From positions 1-47,384 of the forward strand of contig JACZVV010000009.1 of the NCBI GenBank assembly GCA_022572465.1: 47,384 nt of DNA. Reading direction: 5' to 3'. Below the pieces are notes generated by a model. It did no database searches and was not told the DNA's origin. It was given only the letters and a program-made list of their open reading frames with translations. The DNA comes from Chloroflexota bacterium. Its GTDB lineage: Bacteria > Chloroflexota > Dehalococcoidia > SHYB01. Positions 35,266 to 45,093 of the stretch are shown here, piece by piece (position 1 is the first letter of the stretch; every line of letters starts with the position of its first letter). The position numbers and the translations under genes are program-made.

Positions 35266-36960
35266 TTGGAATACGACCTCGTTATCAAAAACGGCGCCGT
35301 CGTCGACGGCTCGGGTCTGCCCATGACCCACGCCGACGTGGGCATCAAGAGCGGTGTCGTTGCCGACGTCGGCCGCATCCGGGGGCGCGCTCATCGAACG
35401 ATCGATGCTGACGGTCTCGTCGTCGCCCCAGGCTTCATCGACCCTCACACCCACTACGACGCCCAGCTTTGCTGGGACCCCCTGGCGCTCACGTCGACCT
35501 GGCACGGTGTGACTACCGTCGTCACCGGCAACTGCGGCTACACCCTGGCGCCAGTCCGCCCCCAAGACCGGGACTACATGACCAGGACCTTCGCCAAGGT
35601 CGAGGGGATGTCCCTGGAGACCCTCGAACGGGGTATCTCTTGGGAATGGGAGAGTTTTGCGGAGTACCTCGGCGTGCTGGAACGCCGGTTGGGCGTCAAC
35701 GTCGTCCCCTACGTCGGCCACACCGCGATCCGCCGCTACGTCCTTGGCGGCGAGGCGTCCGAGCGGCGGGCGACCGGCGGAGAGATCGAGCGCATGGAGG
35801 CCGAGGTCCGGCGGGCCATGGATGCCGGGGCCGCCGGTTTCTCCACCGCGCTGTCGCCGAGCGCCGTCGGGTGGTACGAAGAGCCCATTCCCAGCCGCCT
35901 CGCCAGCGACGATGAGGTCGAGCGGCTCTGTGGCGTCGTGGGCGAACTCCACGCCGGGTCTCTCATGATCCTGCCGCGGAGCAGCGTCTTCGGGATCGAC
36001 GACCACGATCGGGCCTTCCTCATCCGCGTGGCCCAGGAAACGGGGTGCAACGTCGTCATCCAGACCCGGCTGGTCCAGGAAGCCATCGACGCCGCGGCGC
36101 CGGTCTTCGGCCTGCTCCAGGTCCGGCAGTTCGATCGCGTGTTTAGCTTGAAGAAAACATCCAAGGGCACCTCGATCCTCGACGGCATGCTGAGCTGGGG
36201 TGAGGTGATGCGTCAGAACCTGGATGAGCGGCTGCGGCTGCTGAGAGACGATGCTTTTCGCCAGGCCATGCGGCGAGACGCCCTCCATCCGAACACGGAC
36301 CCGGCGAAGGGCGTCGTGCTCCCCGGACTTCCCTGGGACACCACCTACGTTCACCGGACGGCGCTGGAGAGAAACAAACGTCACGAAGGCAAGTCCATCG
36401 CCCAACTCGCCGCGGAGCAGCATAAGGAGATCGCCGACGCGCTGCTCGACCTCGCGCTGGACGAAGGCCTCGATACGCTGTTCAGGACGTGTCGAGCCCG
36501 CGACCACGACGCGGAGCAGGCGCTGCGTCGCGATCTCCGTTCGCCCTACGCGCTCGTGGGCATCTCCGACGCCGGCGCCCACCTCGACCGCGACGACGGC
36601 GCCGATTACACTACGTACTTCCTGCAAGAGTACGTTCGCAACCAGCAAGTCTTCACCCTGGAAGAGGCGGTTCGCATGCTCACCCTTGCCCCGGCGTCGG
36701 TGTTTGGCCTGCGCGATCGGGGGCTCTTGCGCCCGGGCTATGCCGCCGACATCGTCGTGTTCGACCCGCAGCGCATCGGCCTGGCCTCTAAAGGCTTGTC
36801 CGGCGAGATCCCCGGGGGCGATGAGCGCTACGCCGCGGTCCCCGAAGGTGTCGAGTACACCATCGTGAATGGAGAGGTGCTGATGCGGGGCCTCCACCAC
36901 GAGGGAGCATACCCTGGCCGTGTGCTTCGGGTAACGGAGAAGGGGGGAGCGCGCCGGTGA
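35266..36960 (+). CDS. N-acyl-D-amino-acid deacylase-like amidohydrolase
   Basis: MEYDLVIKNGAVVDGSG...VVAPGFIDPHTHYDAQLCWDPLALTSTWHGVTTVVTGNCGYTLAPVRP. Confidence 0.92.
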   Translation: MEYDLVIKNGAVVDGSGLPMTHADVGIKSGVVADVGRIRGRAHRTIDADGLVVAPGFIDPHTHYDAQLCWDPLALTSTWHGVTTVVTGNCGYTLAPVRPQDRDYMTRTFAKVEGMSLETLERGISWEWESFAEYLGVLERRLGVNVVPYVGHTAIRRYVLGGEASERRATGGEIERMEAEVRRAMDAGAAGFSTALSPSAVGWYEEPIPSRLASDDEVERLCGVVGELHAGSLMILPRSSVFGIDDHDRAFLIRVAQETGCNVVIQTRLVQEAIDAAAPVFGLLQVRQFDRVFSLKKTSKGTSILDGMLSWGEVMRQNLDERLRLLRDDAFRQAMRRDALHPNTDPAKGVVLPGLPWDTTYVHRTALERNKRHEGKSIAQLAAEQHKEIADALLDLALDEGLDTLFRTCRARDHDAEQALRRDLRSPYALVGISDAGAHLDRDDGADYTTYFLQEYVRNQQVFTLEEAVRMLTLAPASVFGLRDRGLLRPGYAADIVVFDPQRIGLASKGLSGEIPGGDERYAAVPEGVEYTIVNGEVLMRGLHHEGAYPGRVLRVTEKGGARR

Positions 36961-37039
36961 AGTCCCTCGTCGCCCACGACGCAGCGTCGCTCGGCGCCCT
37001 ACCCGCGCCAACGCGCGAGCCCTGGTCTGGAGGATTTCG

Positions 37040-38200
37040 ATGAGCACAAGTGCCGACGCGAATTCCAAAGTACGCCTCGTGGACGCCGACGGCCACGTTC
37101 TGGAGCCCCGGAACCTCTGGGTGGACAGCGTCCCCAAGAAGTACCGCGAAGACACGATCCGTGTCGTCTGGAACGACGAGCTGGAGCTGGAGCAGGCCCT
37201 CGTCTACGGGAAAGTCGTGCAGCGAATGGCCGCCAACAACGGGATGGCCAACCAGCCGCCCGAGGTCCGCATGCACCCCCGCGGCTGGAGGTGGGAGGAC
37301 CTGCCGGCGCCCGGGCTCGACCCCAAGGCCAGGGTTGCGGAGCTGGACCGGGAGGGGATCGACATCGCCGTGCTCTACCCGTCGTTGGGCCTGCTCCTGG
37401 GCGCGATCAAGGAGCCGGACCACGCCGCCGCCGCGTGCGCGGCCTACAACGACTGGCTGGCGGACTATTGCTCCGTGGCGCCCGACCGGCTCGTCGGCGT
37501 TGCGGCGATTCCCGTCCAGGACCCCGATCTAGCCGTCGTGGAGGCCCGCCGGGCCGTGGAAAAGCTCGGCATGCGCGGCGTGTTCGTCCGGCCCGTGGCC
37601 ACGCCCGACGGCCGAATGCTTCACGATCCAACGTTCTACCCGTTGTGGGAGACCATCGAGGGGCTCGGCGTCCCCGTCTGCATGCATCCATCCGGCACCA
37701 CGGAGGTCTTTGGCGCTTCTCAGGTCTACAAACCACGTTGGGGCGACCAGTTCTTCTACGTTGGCAAGCCCATTCACTTCCTGATCGACGACATGATGGC
37801 CTTGTACATGCTTCTGGGAACCGGCGTCCTCGAAACCTTCCCCAAGCTCAAAGTGCTGGTTCTGGAGTCGGGCGGCGGGTGGCTGCCGTTCTTCATAGGG
37901 AAGATCGAACATTGGCTCGAGGTAGTCCAGTGGCAGGTGCGCCACCTGAGTCTGACGCCCCGTGAATACATTCAACGACAGGTGTGGGTCTCCTTCGACC
38001 CCGACGAGACCACCATCCGCAGCGCCATCAACGACATGGGAGCCGAAAGGATGATGTGGGCCTCCGATTACCCTCACATGGACATCATGGACTCCTCGGT
38101 TACCCAAGCGCTATGGAAGAACCTCGAGGGATTGGGTGAATCAGAGAAAAGCCTCGTGCTGGGCGAGAACGCCCTTCAGGCCTACGGGATCGAGAGGTAG
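37040..38200 (+). CDS. amidohydrolase family protein
   Basis: VRLVDADGHVLEPRNLWVDSVP...AYNDWLADYCSVAPDRLVGVAAIPVQDP...MMWASDYPHMD. Confidence 0.93.
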   Translation: MSTSADANSKVRLVDADGHVLEPRNLWVDSVPKKYREDTIRVVWNDELELEQALVYGKVVQRMAANNGMANQPPEVRMHPRGWRWEDLPAPGLDPKARVAELDREGIDIAVLYPSLGLLLGAIKEPDHAAAACAAYNDWLADYCSVAPDRLVGVAAIPVQDPDLAVVEARRAVEKLGMRGVFVRPVATPDGRMLHDPTFYPLWETIEGLGVPVCMHPSGTTEVFGASQVYKPRWGDQFFYVGKPIHFLIDDMMALYMLLGTGVLETFPKLKVLVLESGGGWLPFFIGKIEHWLEVVQWQVRHLSLTPREYIQRQVWVSFDPDETTIRSAINDMGAERMMWASDYPHMDIMDSSVTQALWKNLEGLGESEKSLVLGENALQAYGIER

Positions 38201-38252
38201 TGCGCGCGATCTGGGCCGTTCGACCGAAACCCGCGACGCCGGAGCCAACGTG

Positions 38253-39278
38253 ATGACCGAGATGCTCGCCTTGCTTCCGGAATACAAAACGCTGTGGGAG
38301 CCCTCCGGCGCCGGTGCCGACGTGCAGCGGACCGAGCTCTTCGGCGACATGTACGCCGATACGATCCACTCCTTCCTCCCCGGCACGTGGGTCATCTCCG
38401 GGCACCACCGCGGCCGCGCCACCATTCTCAAACTGCTGGAGGCGGTGCGGAAAGTGTGGACCCAGCGATCGGTCTTTCACGACAATCAATACTGGGTGGG
38501 CGAGGACACGATCTGCACCGAATGGTTCTCCACCAACGGGACGTGGAACGGCCTCCAGTGCCGCAACAGCGGGCTCACCCGGCACGCGTTCCGCGACCGT
38601 AAAGTCGCCGAGTGGCAGGAGTACACCGACAGCGAGTTCTTCGAGGAGGTGCACGCCGGGTGGCGGACGATCGTGGGACCGGAGCTCGGCCGATGGCTTT
38701 CGCGGTATGAACGGACCGGAGCTCCCTGGTATCCAAATCCAGCGGAGAACGAATGGCCCCTAGACACATCGCTGACCGATGGAAAAGCCTGCGCGCCGAC
38801 CCACATGCGGGAGAACCTCGCCGCGGCCGCCGAATGGTGGCAAGCGCCCCGTGGCCAGTCCCACGCACTGTTCGCCGACGATGTGCACGTCCGCTTCCAG
38901 GGCAGGCGGTGGCCCCTGGGCGGCGACCACCGCGGCCGCGCCGCGTTGGAGCGTCTCTTCGAAGCAGCGCGGAAGGTGTGGCCCGAGGCGTCCGAGATCG
39001 TCAAGACGGAGCTCTGGGCCAACGACGATTCCGTCCTCGTGCACTGGTTTACCCGGAACAGGACATGGAACGGACAGCCATGCAGAAACAGTGGCTGGGC
39101 CGTTTGGCGGTTCGCCGGCGGCAAGGTTGTCGCCTGGCGCAACTACGTCGATACGAGCTTCTACGCCGAGGTGCTCGAAGGTTGGCGCGAGGCCGTCGGC
39201 GAGGCGATAGGCCGCCGGCTGCCCAGCTGGCCGGAGCCGGGAGAGCGCCGCTATCCTGACCCTATGGCGCATCAGTGA
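38253..39278 (+). CDS. tandemly duplicated SnoaL/NTF2-like domain protein
   Basis: Two homologous halves: CTEWFSTNGTWNGLQCRNSGLTRHAFRDRKVAEWQEYTDSEFFEEVHAGWR and LVHWFTRNRTWNGQPCRNSGWAVWRFAGGKVVAWRNYVDTSFYAEVLEGWR. Confidence 0.85.
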   Translation: MTEMLALLPEYKTLWEPSGAGADVQRTELFGDMYADTIHSFLPGTWVISGHHRGRATILKLLEAVRKVWTQRSVFHDNQYWVGEDTICTEWFSTNGTWNGLQCRNSGLTRHAFRDRKVAEWQEYTDSEFFEEVHAGWRTIVGPELGRWLSRYERTGAPWYPNPAENEWPLDTSLTDGKACAPTHMRENLAAAAEWWQAPRGQSHALFADDVHVRFQGRRWPLGGDHRGRAALERLFEAARKVWPEASEIVKTELWANDDSVLVHWFTRNRTWNGQPCRNSGWAVWRFAGGKVVAWRNYVDTSFYAEVLEGWREAVGEAIGRRLPSWPEPGERRYPDPMAHQ

Positions 39279-39324
39279 CCGGCGTCCAGACTCGCTCCGC
39301 CGATGGCGAATGGAGGAACGAAAG

Positions 39325-40149
39325 ATGGCCTACACGACGATCGTATATGAAAAAAGAGACAAGACGGCGTGCATCACGTTGGACCGGCCAGACCAGCTGA
39401 ACGCGATCAACGACGCGATGATCAAGGACCTGAACGACGCCTACGGCGACGCTGAGTCGGACCCCGACGTGTGGACGATCATCATAACCGGGAACGGGCG
39501 GGCCCTCTGCTCGGGCGCCGACGTGAACAAGATTCCCAAGGGCGATGCCAGCGGTCGAACGGTGGGCATCGACGACCAGGGTGAGCAGCTCCTGGGCTCG
39601 TTTCGGCAGTGGGATGCCCCACAGGAGGCGACCGCTCCCTACCGGCTCATGGCCAAGCCCTTCATCTGCGCGGTCAACGGCATCGCCGCGGGCGCCGGGT
39701 TGGACCTGATCACGACCTCCGACATCGCCATCGCCTCCGACCAGGCGACGTTCTTCGATCCCCACGTCAGTATCGGCATCGTGTCGGGCCGGGAGATGGT
39801 GCGGCTGGCGCGCGTGCTTCCCCTCAACGTCGCCATGCGCATGGCTCTGATGGGCAAACACGAGCGTGTCAGCGCGCAAAGGGCCTACGACCTGGGACTC
39901 ATCACCGAAGTGGTGCCCCACGACCGCCTGATGGAGCGCGCGTGGGAGATCGCAGCCACGGTGAACAAGAATGCTCCCCTCGCGGTCCGGGGCACCCGAA
40001 TGGCGATCCGCAAGGGCCTGTCCTTGCCTGTCTACGAAGCGGAGCTCCTGGCGGAAAGCTACCGGTTGCGGGTGGCGCAGACCGAGGACGCCCTGGAAGG
40101 CCCACGCTCGTTCCTCGAAAAACGCCCGCCTCGATGGCAGGCCAAGTGA
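39325..40149 (+). CDS. enoyl-CoA hydratase/isomerase family protein
   Basis: TACITLDRPDQLNAINDAMIKDLNDAYGDAESDPDVWTIIITGNGRALCSGADVNKI...KPFICAVNGIAAGAGLDL. Confidence 0.95.
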   Translation: MAYTTIVYEKRDKTACITLDRPDQLNAINDAMIKDLNDAYGDAESDPDVWTIIITGNGRALCSGADVNKIPKGDASGRTVGIDDQGEQLLGSFRQWDAPQEATAPYRLMAKPFICAVNGIAAGAGLDLITTSDIAIASDQATFFDPHVSIGIVSGREMVRLARVLPLNVAMRMALMGKHERVSAQRAYDLGLITEVVPHDRLMERAWEIAATVNKNAPLAVRGTRMAIRKGLSLPVYEAELLAESYRLRVAQTEDALEGPRSFLEKRPPRWQAK

Positions 40150-40176
40150 CCGCGAGCGGCCTCCGATCGCCCGATC

Positions 40177-40241
40177 GACGTGCCGGCGATTCGGCAACGA
40201 CATCGGAGGAGTCCGTAGGCCAAGGAGACCGCCGTGGCCCA
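40177..40241. repeat. direct repeat (copy 1) spanning the 5' leader and start of the 40234 amidohydrolase
   Basis: cgacatcggaggagtccgtaggccaaggagaccgccgtggccca matches 41384-41448. Confidence 0.8.
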
Positions 40242-41358
40242 GACCTATAACCTGGTTTCGGTGGGGACGCACGTCAACCCGCCGCCGGCGATGTGGCGTG
40301 AGCGCGTCGCGGCGCCGTTCCGCGCTCGCGCCCCTCGCCTTGGCCGTAAACGGATCGATCCCCACGGCGAGGTGGAGGTTCTCGTTTTCGAGGGGCGTGA
40401 GTTTCCCTGCAACCTGATCGCGGCCGACGCCGGCAAACGGTCCGAGGATCTGCGCGCTGTCGGTCGCACCTTCCGCGACGGCCACCAGGGTGGATGGGAC
40501 CCAGACGCCCGGTTGAAGGACCAGGCCCTGGACGCCGTCGACGTCGACGTGATCTTCGACGGCGTCATCCCGCTGTACACGGAGGACCTGGCGCTGAAGT
40601 TCGCGCTCATGCAAGCGTACAACGACTGGCTCTCCGAGTTTTGCGCTACCGCGCCGGACCATTTCCTCGGCGTGGCCGAGCTGCCCATGTGGGACATGAA
40701 GCTCGCCTCCAGCGAGGCCCAGAGGGCGCGGCGGATCGGACTGCGAGGCGTCCTCATTCCCGCCGTGCCGGGCATCCAGGGCCCCTACTCTTCACCGGCG
40801 CATCATCAGTACAACGACCCGTTCTACGGACCCCTCTGGTCGGTCCTCGAAGAGCTCGATATGCCCGCTCATATCCATCTCGGCACCCAGCCTTTGGGCA
40901 AGGGCCTCGAGAGCGACACCATCATCTCGATGTCGTGCAACAAGAGCATGCTCTCGGAGCCGATCGCGGTGTTGGCCTGCTCCGGGGTGCTCGAGCGGCA
41001 TCCGAAGCTCAAGATCGTCTGTGTCGAGAGCGGCGTGGGCTGGATGGCCTACTTCGTCCCCTGGATGGACCTGGTGTTCGAGCGCCACCGCCACTACACC
41101 AACGCCTCCCTCGATGAGCTGCCGAGCTTCTACTTCCACCGGCAGGTCTACGGGACCTACATCCAAGACCTGGTCGGCATTCGCATCCGGGACCTCATCG
41201 GTATCGAGAACATCATGTGGTGCAACGACTATCCCCACGCAGACGGCATTTGGCCTCATTCGAGGGACTCAATCGAGGAGCATATGGCTGGAGTCCCCGA
41301 GGACGAACGCCGCGCCATCCTCGCGGGCAACGCCGTGAACCTGTACGGGTTGCGTTGA
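40234..41358 (+). CDS. amidohydrolase family protein
   Basis: MAQTYNLVSVGTHVNPPPAMWRERVAAPFRARAPRLG...AYNDWLSEFCATAPDHFLGVAELPMWD...IMWCNDYPHADGIWPHSRDSI. Confidence 0.93.
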   Translation: MAQTYNLVSVGTHVNPPPAMWRERVAAPFRARAPRLGRKRIDPHGEVEVLVFEGREFPCNLIAADAGKRSEDLRAVGRTFRDGHQGGWDPDARLKDQALDAVDVDVIFDGVIPLYTEDLALKFALMQAYNDWLSEFCATAPDHFLGVAELPMWDMKLASSEAQRARRIGLRGVLIPAVPGIQGPYSSPAHHQYNDPFYGPLWSVLEELDMPAHIHLGTQPLGKGLESDTIISMSCNKSMLSEPIAVLACSGVLERHPKLKIVCVESGVGWMAYFVPWMDLVFERHRHYTNASLDELPSFYFHRQVYGTYIQDLVGIRIRDLIGIENIMWCNDYPHADGIWPHSRDSIEEHMAGVPEDERRAILAGNAVNLYGLR

Positions 41359-41383
41359 GCAGCGTTCGACCGATCGCCGGGAC

Positions 41384-41448
41384 GACGTGCCCGCGCATCG
41401 GCTGCGACATCGGAGGAGTCCGTTCGCCAGGGAGACCGCCGTGGCCCA
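41384..41448. repeat. direct repeat (copy 2), orphan copy of the amidohydrolase leader/start region
   Basis: cgacatcggaggagtccgttcgccagggagaccgccgtggccca; not followed by a homologous ORF. Confidence 0.8.
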
Positions 41449-41456
41449 CGGAGTGC

Positions 41457-41870
41457 TCACGGTCGTCCCCGGCGTGGCCGCCTCATCATCTCAGCCATCT
41501 CGAAACCGAACCGCCCGTATAGCCCGTGAGCGTCTCGCGTCGAGAGAATTTGAAGTGTTTCCCTGATGGACGGATGGTCGACGACACAGGCCATCATCCA
41601 CTTCCCCAGCCCCTCGCCTCGGATGTCGGAGCGAATGACAACGTCACAGATCCACGAGAACGTGCATCGATCCGTGACCACCCGCGCGAAGCCGATCTGC
41701 TCGTCCCCATCGAACATCGAGAAGCAGAGCGAGTTTGCGACCGACTCCGCCACCACCTCTTTCGATCGGCCCTGAGCCCAATACGTCTCCGTCAACCAAG
41801 CGTGGACCGTAGTCACGTCCACCCTCGACGAATCATCGGTTAAAAAGTAACGGCCGTGGCGCTGTTCCAT
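41457..41870 (-). CDS. GNAT family N-acetyltransferase
   Basis: FDGDEQIGFARVVTDRCTFSWICDVVIRSDIRGEGLGKWMMACVVDHPSIRETLQILSTRDAHGLYGRFGFE. Confidence 0.93.
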   Translation of the reverse strand: MEQRHGRYFLTDDSSRVDVTTVHAWLTETYWAQGRSKEVVAESVANSLCFSMFDGDEQIGFARVVTDRCTFSWICDVVIRSDIRGEGLGKWMMACVVDHPSIRETLQILSTRDAHGLYGRFGFEMAEMMRRPRRGRP

Positions 41871-42297
41871 ACTGTTTTGCCCTCGGAGTGCGGATTGGCC
41901 CGCGCGAACACCTCCACCTTGCCTATGGTGGCCGACACCGGAATCCGCCGAGTGATCCCTTGCGGTAGAAACCCAGGTCCCGGCGACCGTTGCCGTTGGC
42001 GACGGTTCGGCAACACGTATACTTTACCTCCCTTTATCCACCGTCGTCCCCTCACGTTCGCCGTTGGCCGCCCACGTTGCTGACAACGTTGCAGCCATCG
42101 CCGCGTACATGACGCAACCGGGCCTCGGCCTGCACATGCACAACATGGTGGTTGACGTCCGATGGCTCTCGTCGAAGATGACGGGCCTGGGCCGCTGTGC
42201 ATCCTGAATCGAGGAAGCCCTGATTTTCCCCAATGCCACCCGAGAAAATCAGACCCCGCCGGGACGCCTCAAGGAGGCTGAGCAACAAGGGTCAGCC

Positions 42298-43215
42298 TCA
42301 CCTGTAGTGGCGGCTCATCTCCGAAGCGTAGCTCACGCCGATGTCATCCGCATTCTGCTCCAGCCAGTCGCTCAGCTGCGTCTGACCCATTGGAGGGCCT
42401 TCAGCAATCAGCAGGTTCGCCATTAACCCCTCCATTTCGTCCCGGGTCAGGACCACGTCTCTGACTGCGTAGCCCATGAGCCTCGACAGAAACAGAGCCA
42501 GTCCCGGCCTTACGTGAATGAGCCGCGCACGGCTTCCGATCTTGTCGCCGATGAGGCGGACCAGCCCCTCGAACGTCATAGTCTCCGGGCCTGTAGCGTC
42601 CAATGTTACGTTGTCGCTCTGGTGAGCCGCACTGACCGCTATCTCAGCCACATCCTCCACGAAAATCGGCTGGATCCTATAGGCGCCCGACCCGAATATT
42701 GCGAACACTGGGACCCGTCTCAAAAACCAGGCTATGTTGTTGATCAGGATGTCTTCCATTCCGAAGATGACGGTTGGCCTGACGATGGCGTAAGACAACC
42801 TGGAGCTCCTGATGGCCTGTTCCACGATCCCCTTGCCTTTGAAGTAGGGCAAGGGAGAGTCGGCGGAGGCGTTGGTAATGCTGACGTGCACGATACGGCG
42901 GACACCCGCGTCCTCGGCGGCCTTGATGAGCGTCTTGGTGTTCTCCACGGCCTTATCGAAAGTGACCTGGCCGCGCGGAAAACGAATCCAATAGGTGTTG
43001 TAAAGGACCTCAGCTCCTTGCAGGCTCCTGACCAACTCCTCTGAGTCGCCGAAGTTCAGCGGGGCGACGCTGACCCGCTCTCCGAAGGGGTTGGGGTGAT
43101 TGGGGTGTCCGGTGAGGGTCTTGACCGTCTTTCCCATCGAAAGAAGTCGCTGAGCGATGTGCTTGCCGGTGTAGCCGAAGGCTCCCGTGACTGCGCTCAG
43201 GCCGGCTGTTTCCAT
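42298..43215 (-). CDS. NAD(P)-binding (NmrA/NDUFA9-like SDR) protein
   Basis: LSAVTGAFGYTGKHIAQRLLSMGKTVKTLTGHP...AEDAGVRRIVHVSITNASADSPLPYFKGKGIVEQAIRSSRLSYAIVRPTVIFG. Confidence 0.9.
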   Translation of the reverse strand: METAGLSAVTGAFGYTGKHIAQRLLSMGKTVKTLTGHPNHPNPFGERVSVAPLNFGDSEELVRSLQGAEVLYNTYWIRFPRGQVTFDKAVENTKTLIKAAEDAGVRRIVHVSITNASADSPLPYFKGKGIVEQAIRSSRLSYAIVRPTVIFGMEDILINNIAWFLRRVPVFAIFGSGAYRIQPIFVEDVAEIAVSAAHQSDNVTLDATGPETMTFEGLVRLIGDKIGSRARLIHVRPGLALFLSRLMGYAVRDVVLTRDEMEGLMANLLIAEGPPMGQTQLSDWLEQNADDIGVSYASEMSRHYR

Positions 43216-43426
43216 ACCTGCACCTGGATTGCGAACCGAGATTCCCCATATGGGCTGGGACCGCTCTAGTCCGATAGAATGATGAGAACATATCCTTCCT
43301 TCAGAAGCCCGTCAACCATCATCTCCCCGGTCCTCAGGCACGATTTCGGACTTGCCCCGGCCCGTGTCAGCACGCTTCATCGTCAGCCAGGTCCCGTGCA
43401 GACCCCGGAGCCGTGGGCGGAAGGCG

Positions 43427-43530
43427 CCTCACCGTCTCAGCCGTCTCGAAACCGAACCGGGCCTAGCGCCCGTGGGCGTCTCGCAACGAGAGCATTTCAC
43501 CCATTCCCCTGATGGCCGCACGCTAATGCG
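43427..43530 (-). pseudogene. GNAT acetyltransferase C-terminal remnant
   Basis: Minus strand reads AIRGMGEMLSLRDAHGR*ARFGFETAET, ungapped against SIRETLQILSTRDAHGLYGRFGFEMAEM of the 41457 GNAT, with in-frame TAG. Confidence 0.75.
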
Positions 43531-43562
43531 GGATTAATGGGAAGGCTGACGCCATGCATGAA

Positions 43563-43630
43563 ACTACGCTGACTCTCTTCGAAAATGGTGAGGCGCTTGG
43601 GTCCAGGCAGCTTGATATGGGGAATTCCGG
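43563..43630. repeat. dispersed repeat copy B
   Basis: 68-bp ungapped match to 30612-30679. Confidence 0.75.
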
Positions 43631-43770
43631 CTGTTATAGTTGATAACGACGCATGAACCACTGTTTCTCTCGTTACACCCTCCACCGTTGACCCGTTGCT
43701 GAATTTTGCGAAAAACTGACATCGGGCTGAGAGCTAAGCTTGGCTCAGTGGAGTCAAAGGAGTTCTCCCC

Positions 43771-45093
43771 GTGGCTTTTGAACAATTCCATCTAGAACCG
43801 GATATTCTGTCCGGAATTCGGGAGATGGGGTGGGAACATCCCACCCCTATCCAACAGCAGGCCCTGCCGAAAGCTCTCCAGGGCCATGACATACTAGGCT
43901 TGGCTCAAACCGGCACCGGCAAAACCGCCGCCTTCCTGCTGCCGATTCTGCAAAAGCTGCGCCGCCGCCGGTCCCGCACACCGAAGAGTCTGGTGTTGGT
44001 ACCCACCAGAGAGCTGGCCGAACAGGTATACCAGGACGCCCGGGTTCTGGGCAAGCAAACCGACGTGAGAAGCGTGACTATCTATGGCGGAGTGAGCAAA
44101 GTACCACAGACCAAAGCATTGAAGCACGGTGTGGACCTGGTTATCGCCTGCCCCGGCCGTTTGCTTGACCACCTGTCCGAAGGCAATCTCCGGCTCACCG
44201 CCGTGGAAATACTCGTCCTGGACGAGGCCGACACCATGTGCGACATGGGTTTCCTACCCGATGTACGCCGAATTCTTCAGCACCTACCCCAAAATCGCCA
44301 GACCCTGTTTTTTTCCGCCACCATGCCTGACGACATACGGGAGCTTTCCCTACAAATTTTGAAGAACCCGGTCACCGTCCAAGTAGACCCCATAGCGCCC
44401 GCCGCCACCGTTTCCCATGCTCTATACCCGGTGCCCGCCACTCTTAAAAAACAGCTTCTGCTGGACATGATTCGGCAGACCCCCACTGGCAAGGTGCTGA
44501 TCTTTACCCGCACCAAACATAGGGCACGGCGTTTGGCCGCCGACCTCCAGCGGGAGGGCCACAAAGTGTCGGCGTTACAGGGCAACATGTCCCAAAACCA
44601 GCGACAGAAGTCCATGGACGGCTTCCGCCAGGGGAAGCACGATATCTTGGTGGCCACCGATCTCGCGGCCCACGGCATCGACGTGCGCGAAATTACGCAC
44701 GTCATCAACTTCGACATGCCCAATACCGTTGATGCCTATACGCATCGCATCGGACGCACCGGCCGCGCGCTCAACGAAGGCGAGGCCTTCACGCTAGCAG
44801 CGGAAGAAGATGCGTCCATGGTGCGGGCAGTGGAGAGGGTCCTGGAAGAGCCGATCGAGCGGCGGCGCCTGCCCAACTTCGACTACGGGGATTTCAATCC
44901 AGAGAGCCAATTCCCCACACAGCATCAAAGCGCCAACCATCAAAACCAATCCCGGCGCAACGGCGTTCCTGCCAGCGCAACAACCACCCGGACCCGCCAA
45001 ACTGCACAGCGAGGCAATCCAACGGGCGGCGTTGGCTCTCTCCGGCGCCCGTATCGTCGAGCGCCTCGACGAGCTCGTGGCCAAGCTCGATAA
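43771..45093 (+). CDS. DEAD/DEAH box RNA helicase
   Basis: GLAQTGTGKTAAFLLPIL, VPTRELAEQ, VLDEADTMCDMGF, FSATMPDD, DLAAHGIDV, HRIGRTGRA. Confidence 0.97.
   Translation: MAFEQFHLEPDILSGIREMGWEHPTPIQQQALPKALQGHDILGLAQTGTGKTAAFLLPILQKLRRRRSRTPKSLVLVPTRELAEQVYQDARVLGKQTDVRSVTIYGGVSKVPQTKALKHGVDLVIACPGRLLDHLSEGNLRLTAVEILVLDEADTMCDMGFLPDVRRILQHLPQNRQTLFFSATMPDDIRELSLQILKNPVTVQVDPIAPAATVSHALYPVPATLKKQLLLDMIRQTPTGKVLIFTRTKHRARRLAADLQREGHKVSALQGNMSQNQRQKSMDGFRQGKHDILVATDLAAHGIDVREITHVINFDMPNTVDAYTHRIGRTGRALNEGEAFTLAAEEDASMVRAVERVLEEPIERRRLPNFDYGDFNPESQFPTQHQSANHQNQSRRNGVPASATTTRTRQTAQRGNPTGGVGSLRRPYRRAPRRARGQAR

Noticed and set aside
34882-37155. 757-aa minus-strand ORF
   Set aside because: Antisense shadow of the SMP-30 and D-aminoacylase-like genes
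41870-42297. Possible gene between the GNAT and NmrA-like genes
   Set aside because: Only short ORFs with no recognisable domain; probably remnant or intergenic DNA
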